From positions 1 to 13,671 of the forward strand of contig CALEST010000449.1 of NCBI GenBank assembly GCA_937907555.1: a stretch of DNA of 13,671 nucleotides, given 5' to 3'. The notes below the pieces were generated by a model. It saw nothing but the letters and a program-made list of their open reading frames with translations, was not told where the DNA came from and searched no databases. Below, piece after piece: positions 7,376 through 13,671 of this stretch. The position numbers and the translations under genes are program-made. Every line of letters begins with the position of its first letter. Within the stretch, counting starts at the first letter, position 1. This DNA is from an uncultured Sediminibacterium sp. Lineage in GTDB: Bacteria > Bacteroidota > Bacteroidia > Chitinophagales > Chitinophagaceae.

Positions 7376-8509
7376 TTATAAGTTGCCTCTTAAATCCTGT
7401 TCTCTTTCCAATGCTTCAAATAATGCCTTGAAATTTCCTTTCCCAAAACTCTTGGCCCCTTTACGCTGAATAATTTCGAAAAACAAAGTGGGTCTGTCCT
7501 CTACCGGCTTACTGAAAATCTGTAACAAATAACCTTCATCATCCCTGTCAACCAGAATACCCAATTCTTTTAACGGAGCAATATCTTCATCAATTTCTCC
7601 TACTCTTTCCTGCAGTTCATCATAGTAGGAAGCAGGTACTTTCAGGAACTCAATACCCCTATTCTGAAGTTCGGTAACCGTAGCAACAATATCATTGGTT
7701 GCCAAAGCAACGTGCTGACATCCTTCCCCGTCATAAAAATCAAGATACTCTTCGACCTGTGATTTTTTCTTTCCTTCGGCAGGTTCGTTAATGGGGAATT
7801 TTACAAAGCCATTTCCGTTACTCATTACTTTGCTCATCAGAGCTGAGTATTCAGTTGAAATATCGTTGTCATCAAAACTCAGAATATTCTTGAAACCAAG
7901 GACATTTTCATAAAAAGCCACCCATTTGTTCATTTGATTCCAGCCTACATTACCTACACAATGATCAACATACAGAAGACCAGTACTGCTGGGATTATAG
8001 TTGGACTTCCAGGCAATATATCCGGGCAAGAAAACACCATTATAGTTTTTTCTTTCTATAAACAAATGAACCGTATCTCCATAAGTATGAATACCACTTA
8101 CTACGGCTTCCCCGTTTTCATCACTATATTTTACAGGTTCCATGGCAGAAACCGCTCCCCTGCTGGTTGTTTGAAACCATGCATCAGCTGCATCATCAAC
8201 CATTAAAGCCAAATGCTTAACACCATCCCCATGTTTGTAAATATGATCTGCAATAGGATTATTGGCGCGCAACGGTGTGGTAAAAACAAATGTCAGTTTG
8301 TTTTGTCTTACTACATAACTGGCTTTGTCTTTGATACCTGTTTCAGGTCCTGCATAAGCAAGGCTCTGAAATCCAAAAGCTGTCTTGTAAAAATGGGCCG
8401 CCTGTTTAGCGTTACCAACATAAAATTCAACATAATCCGTACCGTGCAAAGGCAAAAAATCTCCCTGTTTAACTTCAGGGTTTACCGGCATAGCAGAAAT
8501 TGTATTCAT
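7376..8509 (-). CDS. hppD: 4-hydroxyphenylpyruvate dioxygenase
   Basis: Cytoplasmic non-heme Fe(II) dioxygenase converting 4-hydroxyphenylpyruvate to homogentisate, second step of tyrosine breakdown. With the start at 8509 the protein is 377 residues, normal for bacterial HPPD. Two vicinal-oxygen-chelate halves are visible. The probable iron ligands are His183 (YVDHCVGNV), His266 (CQHVALATND) and Glu345 (LFFEIIQRKG). The C-terminal hallmark GAKSFGKGNFKALFEALE (351-368) is intact. An upstream in-frame ATG at 8554 would add 15 residues (LLIFTKFFNHNID and so on) not expected in the family, so the internal ATG was chosen. No hmgA, fahA or other homogentisate gene is adjacent in this window. It is transcribed divergently from purK across 214 bases. 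Confidence 0.95.
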   Translation of the reverse strand: MNTISAMPVNPEVKQGDFLPLHGTDYVEFYVGNAKQAAHFYKTAFGFQSLAYAGPETGIKDKASYVVRQNKLTFVFTTPLRANNPIADHIYKHGDGVKHLALMVDDAADAWFQTTSRGAVSAMEPVKYSDENGEAVVSGIHTYGDTVHLFIERKNYNGVFLPGYIAWKSNYNPSSTGLLYVDHCVGNVGWNQMNKWVAFYENVLGFKNILSFDDNDISTEYSALMSKVMSNGNGFVKFPINEPAEGKKKSQVEEYLDFYDGEGCQHVALATNDIVATVTELQNRGIEFLKVPASYYDELQERVGEIDEDIAPLKELGILVDRDDEGYLLQIFSKPVEDRPTLFFEIIQRKGAKSFGKGNFKALFEALEREQDLRGNL

Positions 8510-8723
8510 AGTATCGATATTATGATTAAAGAATTTAGTAAAAATTAAAAGCAATCAAAAAAGCCTTTACTAAAAATTAAGTATGGCCATGTGTAGTTGC
8601 GAATCTGGGTCAATGACTAATCGTCAACGCTTCTATCAGCAGATTATAGGCAAGGCGTAAATCACTAAATCGCTTATGAGGATAATCGGGTAACATACTT
8701 GCAAATTTAACTATCTTTACCGT
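8510..8723. other. Divergent intergenic region hppD/purK
   Basis: Longest non-coding stretch in the window. It holds two copies of TAAAAATTAA (8539-8548 and 8571-8580) on the hppD side; a weak imperfect stem (GTTGCGA 8596-8602 against TCGTCAAC 8621-8628, one bulged base, 18-base loop); a short tandem TAAATCAC/TAAATCGC near 8658-8673; and TATCTTTA (8712-8719), one base off the TAnnTTTG box, only 4 bases before the purK ATG. No tRNA fold, riboswitch or credible small ORF was seen. It presumably holds both promoters. Confidence 0.6.
8539..8580. repeat. Two direct copies of TAAAAATTAA upstream of hppD
   Basis: Identical 10-base copies at 8539-8548 and 8571-8580, 32 bases start to start (about three helical turns), 30 to 71 bases upstream of the hppD start. 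It could be an operator pair or chance in AT-rich DNA. Confidence 0.35.
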
Positions 8724-9842
8724 ATGAAAGTTGGAATTCTGGGAGGAGGCCAATTAGGTCGCATGTTATTGCAGGCAGCTGCCAATTATACCGTTGAAAC
8801 CCATGTTTTGGAGAATGATGAACATTGCCCGGCTGCGCATCTCTGCCATCATTTTACAAAGGGAGATATTACCGATTTTGATACAGTATACAGTTTCGGG
8901 AAAGGGCTGGATGCCATCACCATTGAAATTGAAGCAGTGAATGTGGATGCCTTGGAGAAATTACAGGCAGAGGGAGTTAAAGTATATCCCCACCCCTCCG
9001 CTATCAGAATAATAAAGAATAAAGTTGTACAGAAGGAATTTTACAAAACCAATGGAATACCCAGTTCCGATTTTAAAGTAACAAATTCAAAGTCAGAAGT
9101 ACTGGACCATCTTGATTTTTTGCCCGCCGTACATAAAATTGGGGAAGGAGGTTACGATGGAAAAGGCGTTCAGATAATCAATGATCAATTTGATGCGGAT
9201 AAAGCTTTTGATGCCCCCAGTGTATTAGAGAAAAAAGTGCGGATTAAAAAGGAAATTGCAATGATTGTGGCCATGAACGATAAAGGAGAAACAGCCCTGT
9301 TCCCTGCTTCCGAAATGATGGTCAATCCAGTATTGAATTTACTCGACTATCAGGTTAGTCCTGCCATACTTCAGGATAAAGTACTTTGGGTGGTAGAAGC
9401 TGTTGCCATTAAACTGGTGAAAGCATTAAATAGCCCGGGCTTATTTGCCGTTGAAATGTTTATTGATGAAAAGGATGAAGTCTGGGTAAATGAAACTGCT
9501 CCCCGGGTGCACAACAGCGGACATCATACCATTGAAGCCAATTACTGCAGTCAGTACGATATGCTCTGGAGAATCATGTTACAATATCCACTTGGTAACA
9601 CAGATGCAATATTGCCGGCAGCCATAGTTAATATTATAGGAGCAGAAGGGTTTAGCGGGAATGCCGTTTATGAAGGGCTGGATGAAGTGTTGAAAATAGA
9701 AAATGCATTTGTGCACCTATATGGTAAAACCATTACCAAACCCGGCAGAAAAATGGGGCATGTAACAATCATCCACAAAGACTATCAGGACCTGACACAC
9801 AAAGCCAATAAAATAAAAAATTTATTACGCGTTATCAGCTGA
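8724..9842 (+). CDS. purK: 5-(carboxyamino)imidazole ribonucleotide synthase
   Basis: Cytoplasmic ATP-grasp enzyme of de novo purine synthesis; it makes N5-CAIR from AIR, bicarbonate and ATP for PurE. At 372 residues it has normal length. Seen: the N-terminal GILGGGQLGRM (4-14), the ATP-grasp loop GEGGYDGKGVQ (140-150), and the metal/ATP-site strand with the PurK signature NETAPRVHNSGHHTIEA (256-272), where Glu257 and Asn264 are the expected metal-side residues. The C-terminal domain ends with HLYGKTITKPGRKMGHVT, also typical. No purE is adjacent, although purK and purE are often paired. It stands as a single plus-strand gene between hppD and the DUF3078 gene, both on the minus strand. There is no Shine-Dalgarno sequence before the ATG. 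Confidence 0.95.
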   Translation: MKVGILGGGQLGRMLLQAAANYTVETHVLENDEHCPAAHLCHHFTKGDITDFDTVYSFGKGLDAITIEIEAVNVDALEKLQAEGVKVYPHPSAIRIIKNKVVQKEFYKTNGIPSSDFKVTNSKSEVLDHLDFLPAVHKIGEGGYDGKGVQIINDQFDADKAFDAPSVLEKKVRIKKEIAMIVAMNDKGETALFPASEMMVNPVLNLLDYQVSPAILQDKVLWVVEAVAIKLVKALNSPGLFAVEMFIDEKDEVWVNETAPRVHNSGHHTIEANYCSQYDMLWRIMLQYPLGNTDAILPAAIVNIIGAEGFSGNAVYEGLDEVLKIENAFVHLYGKTITKPGRKMGHVTIIHKDYQDLTHKANKIKNLLRVIS

Positions 9843-9848
9843 TAAAAA

Positions 9849-9869
9849 GGGCCCCCAACTCCCTCCCCC
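9849..9869. other. C-rich tract between convergent purK and DUF3078 genes
   Basis: In AT-rich DNA, this stretch has C5 (9852-9856), C3 (9861-9863) and C5 (9865-9869), which is G-rich on the minus strand. A shorter version of the core (TCCCTCCCC) occurs at 1122-1130. No clean terminator hairpin is present between these two genes; the T8 run at 9893-9900 lies inside the DUF3078 coding end. Confidence 0.4.
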
Positions 9870-9887
9870 TTTCAATGGAATGCCTAC

Positions 9888-10838
9888 CTAGCTTTTTTTT
9901 GTGTTAAGTGGTTTTAAAAAACCAATCCCAATCAGGCTTTTGGTTTGTAGTCCCGGCGACTGTTTGGAAGGTCCAAACAATCTTACATCGTCATCATAAA
10001 TTAAATCGAGACTATAGGTGGCAGAGAAGAATTTATTGATTTTGAAAGAAAAGAGATTGGTCATAAAAAGGTCTACATTCTGGGGGCGGTTCTGGTAATT
10101 GGAAAAGAGATCCATCTTACCCCTGTAAGTTATATTCTTGGCAATTTCATTATTGTAATTCAATGTTACAAAAGCACCAATCTGATTGAAGGATCCGGCG
10201 CCAGGCGGCACACCATATCCCCCGCGCTCTGATAAGGCTTTGTTGGCCAAAACAATCCATCTGGAAGTAAGCGGAGAAATAAAGACGGACAAATATGGAT
10301 CTGGTTTATAATCAAAACCTGCTGACAGAATAATATAGGCTGGTGAAAGTAATGAAGATGTAAAAGTGGGAATATTGTTATTGAAAGTGTAGCCATCAAA
10401 AAACTGCGATCTGAAATTAACCAGGGTAGACACATACCATTTACCGGATGAGTCCATTTTGTACCCGTATTTACTTAAGTAATCAATACGATCATCGTTT
10501 TTGCGACTCCCCAAACTGGTACTTTGAATATATCCCAGATTGATATCCACAGAATTGTCCCAGAAATGGCGCTTTTGTTTGTACAGGATAAAATAGTTCA
10601 TATATCCATTGGCAGAAAGAGAGAAATTATCTCCTCCGGCTGCCCAGTTACTCAATGAGCCCTGGGCCAGATTAAAGCTGAAAAGCCCTCCTCTTTTCCA
10701 TATCCAGCCTGTTGTGTCATTGTCCTTTTTTATTGTTCGATTGATCTCTCGTTTTAATGCCTGAACCACATTATCCTGCCCTCTCACAATAAATCCGGTT
10801 GTTAACAAAAGGGTTAACCACAGGAAAAATATTCTCAT
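9888..10838 (-). CDS. DUF3078 family exported protein
   Basis: A 316-residue exported protein of the Bacteroidota-specific DUF3078 family. Residues 1-20 form a signal peptide (MRIFF, hydrophobic core, likely cut after VRG, before Gln21). Seen: TGWIWKRGGLFSFNLAQGSL (43-62) running into the family signature SLSNWAAGG (61-69), then many alternating aromatic/polar strands (for example NYFILYKQKRHFWDNSVDINL read as two strands) and LIYDDDVRLFG near residue 280. The pattern suggests an outer-membrane beta-barrel, although this family's function has not been established. It does not end in the usual terminal aromatic residue of barrel proteins (the end is LNTKKS), so the location is inference. It is convergent with purK (45 bases apart) and divergent from miaB. 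Confidence 0.85.
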   Translation of the reverse strand: MRIFFLWLTLLLTTGFIVRGQDNVVQALKREINRTIKKDNDTTGWIWKRGGLFSFNLAQGSLSNWAAGGDNFSLSANGYMNYFILYKQKRHFWDNSVDINLGYIQSTSLGSRKNDDRIDYLSKYGYKMDSSGKWYVSTLVNFRSQFFDGYTFNNNIPTFTSSLLSPAYIILSAGFDYKPDPYLSVFISPLTSRWIVLANKALSERGGYGVPPGAGSFNQIGAFVTLNYNNEIAKNITYRGKMDLFSNYQNRPQNVDLFMTNLFSFKINKFFSATYSLDLIYDDDVRLFGPSKQSPGLQTKSLIGIGFLKPLNTKKS

Positions 10839-10856
10839 GTGTGCTTATTTCTATCT

Positions 10857-10864
10857 CAAATATA
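10857..10864 (-). promoter_or_regulatory. Candidate -7 promoter box of the DUF3078 gene
   Basis: TATATTTG on the minus strand matches the Bacteroidota -7 consensus TAnnTTTG exactly. It ends 18 bases before the start codon at 10838. No convincing TTG -33 element was seen at the usual spacing. Confidence 0.55.
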
Positions 10865-10927
10865 ATAAACCCCTGCTATTTTAGAGGATTTAACGCTGAC
10901 AAACTGACATAAACAAGGGAATAATTG

Positions 10928-10935
10928 TACATTTG
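10928..10935 (+). promoter_or_regulatory. Candidate -7 promoter box of miaB
   Basis: TACATTTG matches the Bacteroidota consensus TAnnTTTG exactly and ends 18 bases before the miaB ATG, the same distance as the opposite box. No clear -33 TTG was seen. It would also drive the sigma-54 activator gene downstream. Confidence 0.55.
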
Positions 10936-10953
10936 TATCTTAATTAACAAAGA

Positions 10954-12381
10954 ATGGAACTGGTGGAATTAATGAATAAAACACACGATGAATCCAGACA
11001 GGGAGAAGCATTTCAGGCTGCTGAATCTCCGGCTGATTTTCATAAAAAATTTTATATTGAAAGCTATGGATGTGCCATGAATTTTTCGGATAGTGAAGTA
11101 GTCGCAGCCATCCTTCAGGAAAACCAGTTCAGTGCTACTCCTCAGTTTGAACAGGCAGACCTGGTTTTAATTAACACCTGCTCCATCAGGGAAAAAGCAG
11201 AACAAACCATCAGAAAAAGACTGACTGAATTCAGAAAGGTGAAACAGAGCCGTCCGGGTATGTTGATTGGAGTGTTGGGGTGCATGGCAGAAAGGCTGAA
11301 ATCACAGTTACTGGAGCAGGAAAAACTGGTAGACCTGGTAATTGGACCCGATGCTTACCGGTCTTTGCCCGCTTTAATTGAAGAAGCCAGTTCAGGACAA
11401 AAGGGGGTAAATGTTTTACTGAGCAGAGATGAGACTTATGGAGACATTTCACCGGTTCGTTTGAATAGCAATGGTATCACAGCATTTGTTTCTATCACCA
11501 GAGGCTGTAACAATATGTGCAGTTTTTGCGTGGTTCCTTTTACAAGGGGAAGAGAGCGAAGCCGATCTGCTTACTCCATTATACAGGAGATACAACAATT
11601 GGTAGATACGGGGTACAAAGAAGTTACTTTATTGGGTCAGAACGTAGATAGCTATTACTGGGAAGATGAAGAAAAAAAGCAGATGGTGACTTTTGCCAAC
11701 CTGCTTGAAATGGCTGCCCTGGTTAGCCCTGAACTCAGAATACGTTTCAGTACTTCTCATCCAAAAGATATAACAGACGATGTATTGATGACCATGGCCA
11801 AATATGAAAATATTTGCAAGTGCATTCATTTACCTGTACAAAGCGGAAGCACCAGATTGCTTCAGTTGATGAACAGAACCTATTCCAGGGAATGGTACCT
11901 GGCTAAAGTAGACAGAATCAGGGAACTCTTACCGGACTGTGGAATTACTTCGGATATGATTGCCGGATTTTGTACTGAAACAGAGGAAGACCATCAGGAC
12001 ACATTAAGTCTGATGGACTATTGTGGTTTTGATATGAGTTATATGTACTTCTACAGTGAACGTCCTGGTACACTGGCTGCCAGAAGATTTAAAGATGATA
12101 TTCCGCTGGATATAAAGAAAAGAAGGTTACAGGAAATTGTAGATAAACAGGGAGAACTATCTACCAGAAACAATCATCGGGATATTGGAAAGACTTTTAA
12201 AGTGCTCATTGAAGCCGACTCAAAAAGAGACACCAATGACTGGACAGGCAGAACCAGTCAGAATAAAATAACCGTTTTCCCTAAATCGAGCAGTTTGCAA
12301 AAACCAGGCGATTATGTCTGGGTTAACATTACGGATTGTACAAGGGCTACCCTTTTGGGAAAAATTGTTGATCATCCATAA
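10954..12381 (+). CDS. miaB: tRNA-2-methylthio-N6-dimethylallyladenosine synthase
   Basis: Radical-SAM methylthiotransferase that adds a methylthio group to i6A37 of tRNAs reading UNN codons, using two iron-sulfur clusters in the cytoplasm. Seen in 475 residues: the N-terminal UPF0004 domain with cluster cysteines Cys40 (ESYGCAMNFSDSE), Cys76 (INTCSIRE) and Cys110 (LGCMAE); the radical SAM motif CNNMCSFC (Cys185, Cys189, Cys192) followed by VPFTRGRERSR; HLPVQSGS (292-299); FYSERPGT (366-373); and a C-terminal TRAM domain (about 410-472). This pattern identifies MiaB rather than RimO or MtaB. The first 30 residues are a non-conserved extension; a start at Met7 is possible. The next gene begins 10 bases after the stop, so co-transcription is likely. 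Confidence 0.95.
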   Translation: MELVELMNKTHDESRQGEAFQAAESPADFHKKFYIESYGCAMNFSDSEVVAAILQENQFSATPQFEQADLVLINTCSIREKAEQTIRKRLTEFRKVKQSRPGMLIGVLGCMAERLKSQLLEQEKLVDLVIGPDAYRSLPALIEEASSGQKGVNVLLSRDETYGDISPVRLNSNGITAFVSITRGCNNMCSFCVVPFTRGRERSRSAYSIIQEIQQLVDTGYKEVTLLGQNVDSYYWEDEEKKQMVTFANLLEMAALVSPELRIRFSTSHPKDITDDVLMTMAKYENICKCIHLPVQSGSTRLLQLMNRTYSREWYLAKVDRIRELLPDCGITSDMIAGFCTETEEDHQDTLSLMDYCGFDMSYMYFYSERPGTLAARRFKDDIPLDIKKRRLQEIVDKQGELSTRNNHRDIGKTFKVLIEADSKRDTNDWTGRTSQNKITVFPKSSSLQKPGDYVWVNITDCTRATLLGKIVDHP

Positions 12382-12391
12382 ATCAATATAA

Positions 12392-13669
12392 ATGGATTTA
12401 CAAAGTATAAAAAATCGTTTTGGCATTATTGGTAACTCTACTGCATTGAATCATGCATTAAATACGGCAGTGCAGGTTGCCGCCACCGATTTAACAGTAT
12501 TAATTGTAGGAGAAAGTGGGGTTGGTAAGGAAGTATTTTCACAAATCATTCATTCGCTCTCTTCCAGAAAGCATAATCCATTTATTGCCGTCAACTGCGG
12601 TGCCATTCCAGAAGGCACCATTGATTCAGAATTATTTGGCCATGAAAAAGGAGCTTTTACAGGTGCAGTTGATAGCAGGAAGGGCTATTTTGAAACGGTG
12701 AATGGAGGTACCCTCTTTATGGATGAAATTGGAGAAATGCCATTGGGAACACAGGCAAGACTACTTCGTGTGCTGGAGACCGGAGAGTTCATCAGAGTGG
12801 GTAGTTCTAAGGTTCAGAAAACAGATGTAAGGGTAATTGCAGCAACCAACCGAGAGCTATTGGATTTTACACAGAAAGGGAAATTCAGAGAAGATTTATA
12901 TTATCGATTAAGTACAGTCCCTATCCGCGTTTCTTCATTAAGAGACCGCAAGGAAGATATTCTATTGCTTTTCAGAAAATTCGCCGTTGACTTTGCTGAA
13001 AGATATAAAACCACTCCGGTTCAGTTGGATGAAGATGCAAAACAAATGCTTATCAACTATCCATGGCCTGGTAATATTAGAGAACTCAAAAATATAGCCG
13101 AACAGATATCCGTACTAAGTCAGTCGAATACGGTAAATGCCAGAGAAATGAGCCTGTTTCTTCCGGATAAAAAAGAAAACAGAATGCCGATGATTGCAGG
13201 CGGAACTGCTACCGGAGAATTTGCCAACGAGAGGGAAATTTTATACAAACTGTTTTTCGACATGAAAAAAGACGTGACGGAATTAAAAAAGATGTTTGTA
13301 GAAATTTTACAGAACCCTTCACTGGCCGGTGCTGCAGCTTCTTTTACCAAAGAGTCCATTCTGAATGATTATTCACCTGCGGTTAATGAAGTTCCCATAA
13401 TCAATACCGTTACTGCTCCGGCTAATAGCAGCAATAATTTATTGCCTGCTCAGCATTCCGTTACTTCTTCACCTGTGATATTGCACGATGACGCCATTCA
13501 GATGCACGAAGAAGTAGAAGAATCGCTCAATATCATGGACAAGGAAAAAGAATTGATAGTAAAAGCGCTAAAAAAACACAGAGGTAAAAGAAAAGATGCA
13601 TCGATTGACCTGGGCATCAGTGAAAGAACTTTATACAGAAAACTGAAAGAATATGATATTGACGAGTAA
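12392..13669 (+). CDS. Sigma-54-dependent transcriptional activator without receiver domain
   Basis: Bacterial enhancer-binding AAA+ protein that would remodel sigma-54 RNA polymerase using ATP. Seen in 425 residues: Walker A GESGVGKE (40-47), sigma-54 contact loop GAFTGA (87-92), Walker B GTLFMDEIG (106-114), sensor I ATNREL (151-156), arginine-finger region FREDLYYRL (165-173), sensor II WPGNIREL (225-232), a linker of about 120 residues (about 259-382) with a charged helical stretch, then a Fis-type helix-turn-helix (about 383-425, RKDASIDLGISERTLYRKL). Only about 15 residues precede the AAA+ domain, so there is no receiver, PAS or GAF input domain. Activity must be set by expression level, a partner or the linker. 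It lies 10 bases after miaB and ends just before the window does. From memory, Bacteroidota often place an LptE-like gene and secG next; that is outside the window. Confidence 0.92.
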   Translation: MDLQSIKNRFGIIGNSTALNHALNTAVQVAATDLTVLIVGESGVGKEVFSQIIHSLSSRKHNPFIAVNCGAIPEGTIDSELFGHEKGAFTGAVDSRKGYFETVNGGTLFMDEIGEMPLGTQARLLRVLETGEFIRVGSSKVQKTDVRVIAATNRELLDFTQKGKFREDLYYRLSTVPIRVSSLRDRKEDILLLFRKFAVDFAERYKTTPVQLDEDAKQMLINYPWPGNIRELKNIAEQISVLSQSNTVNAREMSLFLPDKKENRMPMIAGGTATGEFANEREILYKLFFDMKKDVTELKKMFVEILQNPSLAGAAASFTKESILNDYSPAVNEVPIINTVTAPANSSNNLLPAQHSVTSSPVILHDDAIQMHEEVEESLNIMDKEKELIVKALKKHRGKRKDASIDLGISERTLYRKLKEYDIDE

Positions 13670-13671
13670 AT

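Noticed and set aside
7934..8548. Two plus-strand open frames of 90 and 111 codons opposite hppD
   Set aside because: They lie wholly antisense to a well-supported hppD, show no recognisable domain, and look like shadows of its codon use.
8510..8554. Longer hppD start at 8554
   Set aside because: It adds 15 residues with no family counterpart; the ATG at 8509 gives the usual HPPD length and lies closer to the conserved region.
9893..9900. T8 run as terminator of purK
   Set aside because: No stable hairpin precedes it, and the bases encode the Lys residues at the end of the DUF3078 protein on the other strand.

Overview
The window looks like ordinary chromosomal DNA from a member of the Bacteroidota, most likely a Chitinophagaceae-type organism. 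Reasons: the gene families (DUF3078 barrel-like protein, a lipobox/TPR sensor kinase, a Bacteroidota-type PurK and S-adenosylhomocysteinase), AT-rich sequence, start codons without clear Shine-Dalgarno sequences, and TAnnTTTG boxes of the Bacteroidota sigma-factor type. I see no tRNA, rRNA, CRISPR array, insertion sequence, phage gene or attachment site, and no gene-free stretch above 300 bases (the longest is 8510-8723, 214 bases).

Layout. 1-982: the 3' three quarters of ahcY (methyl cycle), with its reading frame broken in the first 31 bases, closed by a strong hairpin terminator. 1158-3206: an orphan membrane sensor histidine kinase with lipobox, TPR-rich extracytoplasmic region and HisKA/HATPase core. 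3210-3440 (minus): a small YdcH/DUF465 protein, convergent with the kinase. 3491-7341: a tightly packed plus-strand cluster of four genes: CLC-family anion transporter, GNAT acetyltransferase, PepSY-type membrane protein and Na/Pi-cotransporter-like protein with a PhoU-like tail. The first three overlap and the fourth follows after 6 bases. A perfect 12-bp hairpin then separates this cluster from the convergent hppD (minus, tyrosine catabolism). 8510-8723 is the divergent intergenic region between hppD and purK (purine synthesis, without an adjacent purE). 9888-10838 (minus) encodes an exported DUF3078 protein, divergent from miaB (tRNA ms2i6A synthesis). miaB is followed after 10 bases by a sigma-54 activator lacking a receiver domain, which ends 2 bases before the window does.

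How the genes fit together. Most are independent housekeeping genes. The two groupings that probably mean something are the four-gene membrane cluster (anion and phosphate handling at the inner membrane, co-translated) and the miaB/sigma-54-activator pair (short gap, one promoter candidate upstream of miaB). The DUF3078/miaB intergenic region carries back-to-back TAnnTTTG boxes, each 18 bases from its start codon.

I did not find a convincing new system. The most checkable oddities are the GREGT-type CLC protein, which may be a fluoride-type antiporter, the overlapping four-gene membrane cluster, the lipobox-plus-TPR kinase without a partner regulator, and the frame break at the left edge.
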